Shown here: in pieces, positions 1-7,600 of the stretch
How positions within the stretch are numbered: position 1 is the first letter of the stretch
Layout of the letters: every line of letters begins with the position of its first letter
NCBI GenBank assembly: GCA_023409675.1
Contig: JAEYRC010000204.1
Location: 1 to 8,280, forward strand
Length of the DNA: 8,280 nucleotides
Reading direction: 5' to 3'
From: Bacteroidota bacterium
GTDB taxonomy: Bacteria; Bacteroidota; Bacteroidia; Chitinophagales; Chitinophagaceae
Made by a program: the position numbers and the translations under genes
Notes under the pieces: generated by a model
What the model saw: the letters and a program-made list of their open reading frames with translations, nothing else
What the model was told of the DNA's origin: nothing
The model's database searches: none

Positions 1-1
1 G

Positions 2-277
2 TTTCTGCTGTTGCCGGTTAATGTGCTGATCGTATTGGCCTCACCGGAACAAACCTCATACACCCTGCTGCTTCTCGGGCAAGTAGTATTTTATATATGT
101 GCACTCATTGGTTGGATTTATGCAGGCAAAGGAATAAAGTACAGGCTTTTTTATATCCCTTTTTATTTTGTGTTTATGAACTATTGTATTGTTGCAGGCT
201 TCATTCGATATATTAGGGGAGGCCAGTCGGTATTATGGGAGAAAGCCGCACGCAGTCCGCAGAAATATACCGGCTGA
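2..277 (+). CDS. C-terminal end of a membrane glycosyltransferase, probably GT2 (partial)
   Basis: The frame is open to the left edge, so this is the last 91 codons of a longer gene; the TTG at 11 is not a believable start. Three hydrophobic stretches are visible: one at the very edge, one running from about 'TLLLLGQVVFY' to 'GWIYA', and one from 'LFYIPFYFVFM' to 'AGFIRYI'. The tail 'RGGQSVLWEKAARSP' resembles the C-terminal end of Bacteroidota family-2 glycosyltransferases, where the last transmembrane helix is followed by a short basic tail with a W-E-K-A core. From family knowledge such enzymes add sugars to a lipid-linked or nascent glycan at the inner membrane. The catalytic domain lies outside the window, so the assignment rests on the tail and on the neighbouring polysaccharide genes. 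An unrelated polytopic membrane protein cannot be excluded. Confidence 0.6.
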   Translation, partial: FLLLPVNVLIVLASPEQTSYTLLLLGQVVFYICALIGWIYAGKGIKYRLFYIPFYFVFMNYCIVAGFIRYIRGGQSVLWEKAARSPQKYTG

Positions 278-598
278 TGTAAAAAATACCCGGAAAATGG
301 TATGAAAATTTAATCTGCTGAAACTTGTAATATCGGATTTTGTTGCTAATTTTACTGCCTGATTCGATTTATCCTCCGATCAAATTCCTCTGAAAGCCTC
401 ACAGACTCCGATTTATTAGCCACGTAGTACCCACAATCCGTTGAAATTGCCTGTAAGCCATATTTATTTTGGCGAATCCATGTTTTTCTTTGAGAATCCG
501 GATTTCAGGCACAATATTTTATAACAACAAGTCTCCAATATCAGCGAAAGGCCATCGTCCGATTTGTTTCCTCTTGAAAAATTGCGAAAGAAAAATTT
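278..598. other. Long AT-rich intergenic region ahead of the receiver gene
   Basis: No ORF of useful length is visible on either strand. The region holds a weak 5-bp hairpin (ATACC 286-290 / GGTAT 299-303) just after the upstream stop, without a T-run. It also has a possible Bacteroidota-type promoter (325-354), a 10-bp perfect palindrome AATCCGGATT at 495-504, and four copies of the hexamer TCCGAT or its complement (332-337 inverted; 375-380, 407-412 and 558-563 direct). The length suggests a separate transcription unit starts here with a long 5' leader. No known riboswitch fold was recognised. Confidence 0.5.
325..354 (+). promoter_or_regulatory. Candidate Bacteroidota-type promoter
   Basis: TTG at 325-327 is followed after 19 nt by TAATTTTA at 347-354, a seven-of-eight match to the TAnnTTTG -7 element with TTG/TTTG at -33 known for Bacteroidota primary sigma factors. 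It would give a leader of roughly 240 nt before the receiver gene. A second candidate, TTG 441-443 with TTATTTTG 464-471 (20-nt gap), has one mismatch at the important A. Both are weak and chance matches are likely in AT-rich DNA. Confidence 0.25.
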
Positions 599-1015
599 AT
601 GAAAAAGAAAATACTCGCAATTGACAATAGTAAGGCGATTCGCTTTTTACTTCAAACCGTACTCAGTAAAGATTACCAGGTTGTTACTGCCCCGGATGGC
701 TGTTCTGCTATGCACTGGCTTTCCAAAAAGAATATTCCTGACCTGATTATTGCTGACCCTCAGTTAAGTGATATGCAGGATTGGGAACTTATTGAACAAC
801 TGGTGACCAGTGAACTCTACAATCAGATCCCTGTTCTGGTGCTGACTTCACTCAATGCCGAAGAAGCAGAAGCAAAAGGCATTGAATTAGGGGTGATGGG
901 CTGTTTTACCAAACCTTTCAACCCGATAGAATTACTGGAAACGGTTAAAATGATTTGCAATACACCTAAAGTTGATGGATTCATCCTACAGCACACCCCA
1001 AACATGGTTAATTAA
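599..1015 (+). CDS. Stand-alone response regulator receiver protein (CheY-like)
   Basis: The 138-residue protein is essentially one receiver domain (about residues 3-120) with a short tail and no output domain. Visible landmarks are the beta1 strand 'KKILAID', the phospho-acceptor Asp53 in 'PDLIIADPQLSDM', Thr83 at the end of the beta4 strand ('IPVLVLTS'), and the invariant Lys105-Pro106 in 'GCFTKPF'. The usual acidic pair after beta1 is Asp9-Asn10 in place of Asp-Asp, so metal binding and phosphorylation may be altered but are not ruled out. Family knowledge says such proteins are phosphorylated by a histidine kinase and act by binding a partner. No kinase is encoded nearby. The gene lies 41 nt before a sugar transferase that itself carries a receiver-like domain, so a role in controlling polysaccharide synthesis is inferred. 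The ATG follows an A-rich stretch without a Shine-Dalgarno, common in Bacteroidota. Confidence 0.93.
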   Translation: MKKKILAIDNSKAIRFLLQTVLSKDYQVVTAPDGCSAMHWLSKKNIPDLIIADPQLSDMQDWELIEQLVTSELYNQIPVLVLTSLNAEEAEAKGIELGVMGCFTKPFNPIELLETVKMICNTPKVDGFILQHTPNMVN

Positions 1016-1056
1016 TCCGCACGATGAAACAACTGTAAAACGAAACCCGTTACTTT

Positions 1057-2202
1057 ATGGACTCTGTAACTTTACCTTTACCAACCACCCTCCGACGAAA
1101 GTATAAACACTTTCAACTCACCAAAACGCCGGCGGTTCCGCATACGGAAAAACTTCAGTTTTTCTATATCGGCGCCAAAAGTAAATCGGTCGATTTCCTG
1201 GTTAAAACGTTTGACAGCGGATTTGCTGCAGAAAACCTGGAAGATGCCCGCTCAATGATGAACCGCATCATCACCCGTTCCGGAACTTTCCCCGACCTGT
1301 TGATCGCCGATGCGAACATTGGTTCCGAAGCACTGACAGATTTTATCGGTCATTTCCGGATACAGTTTTTTTCACACCGGACACCGGTTCTTATTGATAC
1401 CGCTAATGCTCCGGCCGAAAAAATTAATCCCTACCGCCAACTCGACGTTGTTGATGATATCGTCAACTTAAAAACAGTCAGTTCCGAAAGCCTGCTGGCC
1501 AAAACAAGTTTCTGGATCAGGGTAAAACAATCGGTTCATCCCGAAAAAGATTCACTGAATCCTTTCAAAGCAATGGCTCCTTATATCAGCAGATCGATGA
1601 AAAGAGCATTTGACATCGTGGTGTCGTCGCTTCTTCTGCTGCTACTGAGCCCCGTTTTTCTGCTTATTATGCTGGCCCTGCGGATAGAATCCAAGGGACC
1701 TTTTCTCTATATTTCCAAAAGAGCCGGTAAAGGCTATCGGATTTTCAACTTTTACAAATTCAGGACTATGGAGGTGGGCGCGGAAGAACGTTTATCCGAA
1801 ATGATTCACCTCAATCAGTATGCATCAGCCAAAGGGCCCTTGTTCCTGAAAATATTCAATGATCCGCGTGTTACCCGGGTAGGCGCTTTTCTTCGCAATA
1901 CCAGCCTGGATGAACTGCCTCAGCTCATTAATGTATTGAAAGGTGATATGTCTCTGGTAGGCAACCGGCCCCTGCCCTTATACGAAGCTGCATCCCTGAC
2001 CACGAATGAATGGTCGAAACGCTTCCTGGCACCGGCAGGTATCACTGGTTTGTGGCAGATCACCCGCAGGGGGAAATTTGAAATGTCCGCGGAAGAACGC
2101 ATCAACCTGGATATTAACTATGCCGACCGCTATAACTTCCTGTATGACTTGTGGATCATGGCTAATACACCTTCTGCCCTGATTCAGCATACGAACGTTT
2201 AA
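1057..2202 (+). CDS. Sugar transferase (monotopic phosphoglycosyl transferase) with N-terminal pseudo-receiver domain
   Basis: The 381-residue protein has two parts. Residues about 178-381 are a bacterial sugar transferase domain. It has a basic start and re-entrant hydrophobic helix ('KRAFDIVVSS', residues 182-210, with the helix-breaking Ser198-Pro199), 'YKFRTM' at 233-238, the catalytic Asp285-Glu286 in 'SLDELPQ', 'GNRP' at 302-305 and 'ITGLWQ' at 329-334. Enzymes of this family move a phosphosugar from a nucleotide sugar to undecaprenyl phosphate through a covalent Asp intermediate, the first step of exopolysaccharide or O-antigen assembly on the cytoplasmic face of the inner membrane. 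Residues about 33-150 resemble a receiver: 'FPDLLIADANI' places Asp85 at the phospho-site, Thr115 and Lys139 align with the conserved Thr and Lys, but the acidic pair is replaced by Gly39-Ala40. The four N-terminal helices of WcaJ/WbaP-type enzymes are absent. It is likely co-transcribed with the receiver gene upstream. The sugar substrate cannot be read from the sequence. Confidence 0.94.
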   Translation: MDSVTLPLPTTLRRKYKHFQLTKTPAVPHTEKLQFFYIGAKSKSVDFLVKTFDSGFAAENLEDARSMMNRIITRSGTFPDLLIADANIGSEALTDFIGHFRIQFFSHRTPVLIDTANAPAEKINPYRQLDVVDDIVNLKTVSSESLLAKTSFWIRVKQSVHPEKDSLNPFKAMAPYISRSMKRAFDIVVSSLLLLLLSPVFLLIMLALRIESKGPFLYISKRAGKGYRIFNFYKFRTMEVGAEERLSEMIHLNQYASAKGPLFLKIFNDPRVTRVGAFLRNTSLDELPQLINVLKGDMSLVGNRPLPLYEAASLTTNEWSKRFLAPAGITGLWQITRRGKFEMSAEERINLDINYADRYNFLYDLWIMANTPSALIQHTNV

Positions 2203-2224
2203 CCGGCAGTCAATATTTTTTTAC

Positions 2225-2255
2225 AGCAATTTCCACCAGGAAATTGCTTTTTTTT
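2225..2255 (+). terminator. Strong intrinsic terminator after the sugar transferase
   Basis: AGCAATTTCC (2225-2234) and GGAAATTGCT (2239-2248) form a perfect 10-bp stem around the loop ACCA, followed by a run of T from 2248 to 2255. There is no A-run on the left side, so it reads only on the + strand. It begins 22 nt after the sugar transferase stop codon and ends 13 nt before the ATG of the next gene, leaving no room for a promoter between them. Confidence 0.88.
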
Positions 2256-2268
2256 GCACCATAGCCAG

Positions 2269-3180
2269 ATGACTTTCCCCGAAAAATTGCCCTCCATATC
2301 AATAATTACCCTGAATTACAATCAGACGGCTGTCACCTGCGCCTTTCTGGAATCCTCTCGCAGTCTTCAGTATCCTGATTACGAGATCCTGGTTTGTGAT
2401 ATGGCTTCCACTGAAGACCCCACTCCTCAAATCCTTGCCGGCAATTACCCCCATACGCGGGTCCTTTGCAGCCCCGTGAACCTCGGCTTCGCCGCAGGCA
2501 ATAACTGGGGCATGCAGCATGCACGGGGAGAATATTTCTTTATAGTGAATAATGATACGGAGCTTAATCCTACGCTGCTGTCAACCCTTATCGGTGTTTT
2601 ATTGAAAAATCCGTCTATCGGTGCAGTATCACCGAAAATCCGGTACTTTTCCAATCCGTCGATCATACAGTATGCCGGGTTCAATCCCATGCATGCCATA
2701 ACCGGCCGAACAAGCTCTATAGGCTTTGGTGAAGTGGACCAGGGGCAGTACGACAGCGGAAGAGAAACTGCCGCTGTACATGGCTGCGCCATGTTGGTTC
2801 CCCGCAGCGTTTGTACTATCGCGGGGAGGTTTCCGGAGCGCTTCTTCCTTTATTATGAAGAATGGGATTGGAGCGCAAGGATCAAAAAAGCAGGTTTTAA
2901 GCTCTGGTACGAAGGATCAGCATATATACTGCATAAGGATTCAATTTCTGTCGGAAAAACGAACCCGATGAAAGTCTATTATCATACCCGTAACCGAATT
3001 CTGTACATGCGGCGCAATGCTGATAGAATCAATCTATCCCTCTTCTGGCTTTACTTTCTTACCATTGCCCTGCCGGCAGCGATAATACAGTATCTTGCCA
3101 AAGGAGAGTTGAGCGCTGCCAGAAATTTCCTGAAAGGCCTTGTCTGGAATTTCAGGCACACCGCCAGCTCTGTCATATAA
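2269..3180 (+). CDS. Family 2 glycosyltransferase, rhamnosyltransferase (WbbL)-like
   Basis: The 303-residue protein begins with the GT-A nucleotide-binding strand 'ISIITLNYN' (10-18). It then has 'GFAAGNN' at 73-79, the DxD-like metal site 'VNNDTE' with Asp96, and the acceptor-region motif 'YYEEWDW' (195-201) with Asp200 as likely catalytic base, followed by 'ARIKKAGF'. This is the pattern of inverting GT2 enzymes of the WbbL/rhamnosyltransferase group, which add a sugar to a lipid-linked intermediate at the cytoplasmic face of the membrane. A hydrophobic segment at about 257-278 suggests membrane attachment, followed by an amphipathic tail. The donor sugar is unknown. I chose ATG 2269 because an in-frame TTG at 2254 lies inside the T-run of the terminator, and the conserved fold begins only at residue 10. 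There is no clear Shine-Dalgarno. The next gene starts 13 nt after the stop, so the two are probably translated from one transcript. Confidence 0.92.
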   Translation: MTFPEKLPSISIITLNYNQTAVTCAFLESSRSLQYPDYEILVCDMASTEDPTPQILAGNYPHTRVLCSPVNLGFAAGNNWGMQHARGEYFFIVNNDTELNPTLLSTLIGVLLKNPSIGAVSPKIRYFSNPSIIQYAGFNPMHAITGRTSSIGFGEVDQGQYDSGRETAAVHGCAMLVPRSVCTIAGRFPERFFLYYEEWDWSARIKKAGFKLWYEGSAYILHKDSISVGKTNPMKVYYHTRNRILYMRRNADRINLSLFWLYFLTIALPAAIIQYLAKGELSAARNFLKGLVWNFRHTASSVI

Positions 3181-3183
3181 GGA
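3179..3183 (+). promoter_or_regulatory. Possible ribosome binding site for the second GT2 gene
   Basis: AAGGA overlaps the preceding stop codon and lies 10 nt before ATG 3194. It supports ATG 3194 over an in-frame TTG at 3140, which would overlap the previous gene by 41 nt and add 18 residues ahead of the first membrane helix. The match is weak by itself. Confidence 0.4.
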
Positions 3184-3193
3184 TTTATTGCGC

Positions 3194-4390
3194 ATGCTCA
3201 CCATCCTACACATTATCACGGGTTTATTATTTGTGTACTGCAGCCTCGCAGTGCTGTATTTTTTAATTTTCTCCATAGCCGGAAAATTATACCGCTCCGC
3301 AACCTATCCTCCTGCTTCGCCAAGGAAAAATATCGCCATACTGATTCCCGCCTACCGGGAAAATGAAATTATTTATGATACCGTGAAAGCCGCGGTGCAG
3401 CATCCTTACCCGCCCGCGCATTTCAGGGTTTTTGTAGCAGCCGATCAATTGTTTCCGGAAACTGTCGACAGGCTGCGGACAACCGGAGCGGTAGTTCACA
3501 CGGTACAGTTCAGGAACAGTACAAAAGCACGCTCCCTGAATGCCCTCCTCAATAGCATCCCGGATGGTCAATATGATATTGCACTGATTCTGGATGCGGA
3601 TAATATAATGGCTGCGGGTGCGCTTGAGCAGGTGAATTCCGCTTTCCAGGCCGGTTTTCAGGCTGTTCAATTGCACCGGAAAGCCAAGAATGAACAAAAT
3701 TCAATCGCCCTGCTGGATGGGATAAGCGAAGCCATCAATAATCATATTTTCCGGAAAGGACACCGGGCCCTGGGATTATCGTCGCATACGATCGGATCGG
3801 GAATGGCATTCGATTTTCAACAGCTTAAAGCTATCTACAATAACCCGCATATTCTCGATAACCCGGCCTGCGACAGAGAAGTGGATCTGGGCTTTGTACG
3901 GAAAGGCATTGCGATCGAATTTATCGAGGATGCCATGGTACTCGATGAAAAGGTGAGCGATCTGCAGGTTTTCCAGCGGCAACGCACCCGTTGGATGGAA
4001 TCGCAGCTTTCTACCATTAAGCTTTTTCTGAAAACCCCTGCAACCCTGCGCAGTATTGATTTCTGGAATAAATTTTTCGGCCTCTTCCTCCCTCCCCGCA
4101 TCCTGCTCCTCGGAATATTTCCCCTCATGCTCATTGTTTATGCCGCGGGCAAATGGATGAGCGATGTAAATTGGGTCTATCCACCGCTCCCCTGGTTTGC
4201 TGTATTATTCACCGCATATTGTATCGCGCTGCTGATCGCTCTCCCCTCCCGCTATTTTACAGCTAAAACACTTAAAGCTTTCCTGGCACTTACTCCCCTC
4301 TTTCTGATGTACCTCCGGGCATTATTTAAGCTCAAACCCACCCGAAAAGAATTTCTGCATACCCCCAAATCATATAAGAACGAAAGGTAA
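3194..4390 (+). CDS. Polytopic family 2 glycosyltransferase with DxD and QxxRW motifs
   Basis: The 398-residue protein has one N-terminal membrane helix (about 7-28), a cytoplasmic GT-A domain (46-270) and three C-terminal hydrophobic segments (about 294-320, 334-352, 360-380). The GT2 motifs appear in order: 'ILIPAYRENE' (49-58), Asp84 in 'VAADQ', 'DADN' at 134-137, the Glu245-Asp246 acceptor-site pair in 'FIEDAM', and Gln263-x-x-Arg266-Trp267 in 'QRQRTRW'. This layout and the QxxRW motif are shared with processive enzymes such as cellulose and hyaluronan synthases and with related membrane GT2 enzymes. The length is shorter than BcsA and there is no PilZ domain. Polymerising activity is therefore possible but not shown; single-sugar transfer is equally compatible. 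The gene is 13 nt downstream of another GT2 gene and closes the glycan cluster inside the window. No terminator with a T-run follows it. Confidence 0.92.
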   Translation: MLTILHIITGLLFVYCSLAVLYFLIFSIAGKLYRSATYPPASPRKNIAILIPAYRENEIIYDTVKAAVQHPYPPAHFRVFVAADQLFPETVDRLRTTGAVVHTVQFRNSTKARSLNALLNSIPDGQYDIALILDADNIMAAGALEQVNSAFQAGFQAVQLHRKAKNEQNSIALLDGISEAINNHIFRKGHRALGLSSHTIGSGMAFDFQQLKAIYNNPHILDNPACDREVDLGFVRKGIAIEFIEDAMVLDEKVSDLQVFQRQRTRWMESQLSTIKLFLKTPATLRSIDFWNKFFGLFLPPRILLLGIFPLMLIVYAAGKWMSDVNWVYPPLPWFAVLFTAYCIALLIALPSRYFTAKTLKAFLALTPLFLMYLRALFKLKPTRKEFLHTPKSYKNER

Positions 4391-4548
4391 ACTGCTGCTT
4401 ACAGGGAAATTTATACGCTGTTTGATCTGGGCTCATCTGCTAAAAATCAGCGAAACCTGCGGAAAACAGTGCAGGGAACTGCAATCATTTCACATCTACT
4501 GATCTCATAATCTGCGGTTTGTAAATTTTCTTCGGAGGAAATGTACGG

Positions 4549-4575
4549 ATGAACCTATTTTTTCCGTTACTATAG
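4549..4575 (+). CDS. Possible eight-codon leader ORF (MNLFFPLL)
   Basis: ATG 4549 opens an eight-codon frame ending at TAG 4573-4575. GGAGG at 4534-4538, the best Shine-Dalgarno-like string in the window, lies 10 nt before the ATG. A hairpin begins eight nt after the stop and the esterase-PKD start is 67 nt downstream. It could be a translated leader affecting expression of that gene, but so short a frame can arise by chance. A second ATG at 4541 gives only three codons and is too close to GGAGG. Confidence 0.22.
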   Translation: MNLFFPLL

Positions 4576-4583
4576 CCTGACCG

Positions 4584-4605
4584 GAAACAGGAGCAATCCT
4601 GCTTC
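4584..4605 (+). promoter_or_regulatory. Leader hairpin with GCAA tetraloop
   Basis: GAAACAGGA (4584-4592) pairs with TCCTGCTTC (4597-4605) in nine positions with one A-C mismatch, closing on GCAA, a GNRA-type stable RNA tetraloop. No T-run follows, so it is not a normal intrinsic terminator. It lies 37 nt before the esterase-PKD start codon and could act in the mRNA leader. Function is unknown. Confidence 0.3.
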
Positions 4606-4642
4606 AGAGGGTCGCTCAATCCGATAATCCTAAATCCACCTT

Positions 4643-7600
4643 ATGAAAGCCTGCTCCTATTCCCTTAGGAAGTTCATGTTGTGCCTGGCCGTATTCCTGA
4701 CATTCACTACCATGGCATTTGCGCAACTCACGGCCAAAAACCTTACTGCCACCAACGGAACAAAAATTGGATTTTATCAATATACTCCGGCCGACTACTC
4801 GACAAAAACAAAATATCCCCTTATCATTTTTCTGCATGGTATCGGTGAGCGGGGTAATGGCACATCAGAGTTGGTGAAGGTGAAGAAAATAGCCATTCCA
4901 AAATATATCGACCGCGGGCATCCCATGCGTTTTTACTGGAATGGCAAATGGGAAACCTTCCTGGTGCTGATGCCCCAGCTCTCCACCGCTTATGGTTCAT
5001 GGCAATCATTTTATGTGGAGGAGATGATCAGTTATGCGAAAAATAACCTCAGTATAGATCCGAACCGCATTATGCTGACAGGCCTAAGTCTGGGTGGCGG
5101 AGGCGTATGGACCTTTGCCAGCAGCAACCTGAAAAATGCCGGTGAACTGGCGGCAATCGCTCCTGTTTGCGGAACCTGCACCATGAATAATGGCGCTCCG
5201 ATTACCAGTGCAAAACTTCCGGTCTGGGCCTTTCATGCTTCCAATGATAATGTTGTCGGTGTCAGTTGCACCCACAATGCCATTAATAAACTGATGCAAC
5301 TGAATCCTGTAGTGCAGCCCATCAAAACCATCTATCCCGATGGAAAACACAATATCTGGGATATGGCCTATGATACCACCTACAAAAGGCAAAACCCCAA
5401 TGTATTCGAATGGTTTCTGGGCCAAAACAAAAGCTTTCCCGTAAACAAATTGCCGGTAGCCAATGCGGGAAAAGACCGCGAACTAACAATAAATACAACA
5501 CTATCCCTGGATGCCTCTGCCTCCAAAGATCCTGACGGAAAGATTCTGCGCTACACCTGGAAATTGTTGAACGGCAGCGCTGCACCAAAAATCACCGACC
5601 CGGCAAACGCAAAAACGACGGTCAATGGCTTTACTGCCGAGGGCAACTATCAATTTGAGTTACAGGTTCTGGACGACAGAGCAGCCTGGCATAAAGATAC
5701 CCTGACCATCACCGTTAAATCAGCCGCAATACCGATTCCCAATAAAGCTCCGGTTGCCCATGCCGGCAACCCGCAAACCATTACCCTGCCTGCTAACCAG
5801 GTTGTACTCGATGCTAGTGCCTCTGCTGATGAAGACGGGTCGATCAGCAGCTACACCTGGAAAAAGGTCAGCGGACCAGCCGCGACAATACAAACGCCCG
5901 AAGCAGTTAAAACTACGGTCAGTGGATTAGCCGAAGGGAAATATAGTTTTGAAGTGACGGTTACCGACGACAAGGGCGCCAAAGCGACCGCCCAGGTGAG
6001 CATCACGGTGAACGCCAAACCGAATGTCGCTCCGCTTGCCCATGCCGGCAACCCGCAAACTATAACTCTGCCGGTAAATCATGTAGAACTCGATGCTTCA
6101 GCTTCTGCTGATGAAGATGGATCGATCAGCAGCTACGCCTGGAAAAAGATCAGCGGTGGGGCAGCGCCCATTCAGACGCCCGACGCAGTAAAAACCACTG
6201 TTAGTGGATTAGCCGAAGGAAAATATAGTTTTGAAGTGACGGTTACCGACGACAAGGGCGCCAAAGCGACCGCCCAGGTGAGCATTACCGTGAATGCCAA
6301 ACCGAATGTGGCTCCTGTAGCTCATGCGGGCAACCCACAAACGATAATTATGCCGGTAAATCAGGTAGAACTTGATGCTTCTGCCTCTGCCGATGAAGAT
6401 GGATTGATCAGCAGCTACGTCTGGAAAAAGATCAGCGGACCAGCCGCGACCATTCAGACGCCCGACGCAGTTAAAACCACCGTCAGCGGATTAGACGAAG
6501 GAAAATATAGTTTAGAAGTGACGGTTACCGATGACAAGGGCGCCAAAGCGACCGCGCAGGTGAGCATTACCGTGAATGCCAATCCGAATGTTGCTCCGGT
6601 TGCCTATGCCGGCGACCCCCTAACTATTACGCTGCCGGTAAATCAGGTAGAACTTGATGCTTCTGCCTCTGCCGATGAAGACGGATCGATGAGCAGCTAC
6701 ACCTGGAAAAAGATCAGCGGCGGGGCAGCGACCATTCAAACGCCCGACGCCGTTAAAACCACCGTCAGTGGATTAGCTGAAGGAAAATATAGTTTCGAAG
6801 TGACGGTAACCGATGACAAGGGTGCCAAAGCGACCGCGCAGGTAAGCATTACCGTGATACTTCCTCCGAATAAAATTCCGGTGGCCGTGGCCGGAGATGA
6901 CCGAACCATATACTTACCCCTTGATAATATCCGTCTGAATGGACAGAAATCCTATGATACAGATGGAATCATTGAGGAATATACCTGGTCAATGATCTCC
7001 TATGAGGGTAATTTCCAGATAGCCTGGCCTGATGAAGCCTCTACTCCCCTGCGGCATTTACAGGCAGGTCAATATGTGCTTGAGCTGAAAGTACGGGACA
7101 ACAGAAATGGGATCTCCCGCGATACCATTATTATTACGGTAAAACCGGAAGAAAAGATCAATAGAGATCCAATTGCCGATGCCGGAAATGACCTGGTCAT
7201 TCAATTACCCGTCAACTCAGCAATACTGGATGGGAGCAATTCTTATGATCCGGATGGAACTATACAGGAAGTTCAATGGGAAAAAATCGCAGGCCCCGGA
7301 ACACCCAAAATAGCAGATCCTGCGCAGCTATCCACTACCGTCACCGGTTTACAGGAAGGAAATTATGCTTATCGGTTAACCGTTATCGATGCCATGAACG
7401 CCAGGGCAAGCGATACGGTTCGCATTACGGTAGCTGCTCCTCTAAATGTAGCGCCGAAAGCTGATGCCGGGAAAGACCTGGAGATCAGGCTTCCTAAAAA
7501 CAGCGCGGTGCTCGATGGCAGCGGATCTGTCGATAGTGATGGAACGATCGAAAGCTATCAGTGGACTAAAGTTTCCGGACCATCATCCCTTACCCTGACC

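Larger units (their letters stand above)
4391..4642. other. Intergenic leader region before the esterase-PKD gene
   Basis: This 252-base spacer separates the glycan genes from the secreted hydrolase gene. It has no long ORF. It contains overlapping short inverted repeats (CCTGC 4456-4460, GCAGG 4471-4475 and CTGC 4479-4482, where the middle arm can pair either way), a possible leader ORF with a Shine-Dalgarno (4534-4575), a hairpin (4584-4605), and a TCCGAT hexamer at 4620-4625. No confident promoter was found. Confidence 0.5.

Noticed and set aside
286..303. ATACC/GGTAT hairpin as terminator of the first gene
   Set aside because: Only five base pairs, with an eight-base loop and no T-run after it.
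2214..2221. TATTTTTT as a -7 promoter element before the GT2 genes
   Set aside because: There is no TTG at the expected spacing upstream, and the T-rich match is explained by low complexity next to the terminator.
2254..2268. TTG start adding five residues to the first GT2 gene
   Set aside because: It lies inside the terminator's T-run, and ATG 2269 already precedes the first conserved strand by nine residues.
3140..3193. TTG start adding 18 residues to the second GT2 gene
   Set aside because: It would overlap the previous gene by 41 nt; ATG 3194 begins directly before the first membrane helix and has AAGGA upstream.
2445..3697. Reverse-strand open frames of 60-136 codons opposite the GT genes
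   Set aside because: They lie opposite genes with clear family motifs and their translations show no recognisable domain; they are shadows of the coding strand.
4456..4482. Alternative hairpins CCTGC/GCAGG and GCAG/CTGC as an attenuator
   Set aside because: Stems of four to five pairs without a T-run are expected by chance; kept only as a note in the spacer entry.
5084..5588. Reverse-strand open frames opposite the esterase
   Set aside because: The + strand frame contains the catalytic triad and signal peptide in one continuous frame, so the opposite frames are shadows.
7276..7464. A 62-codon + strand frame within the PKD region
   Set aside because: It is out of phase with the continuous PKD frame and has no domain features.
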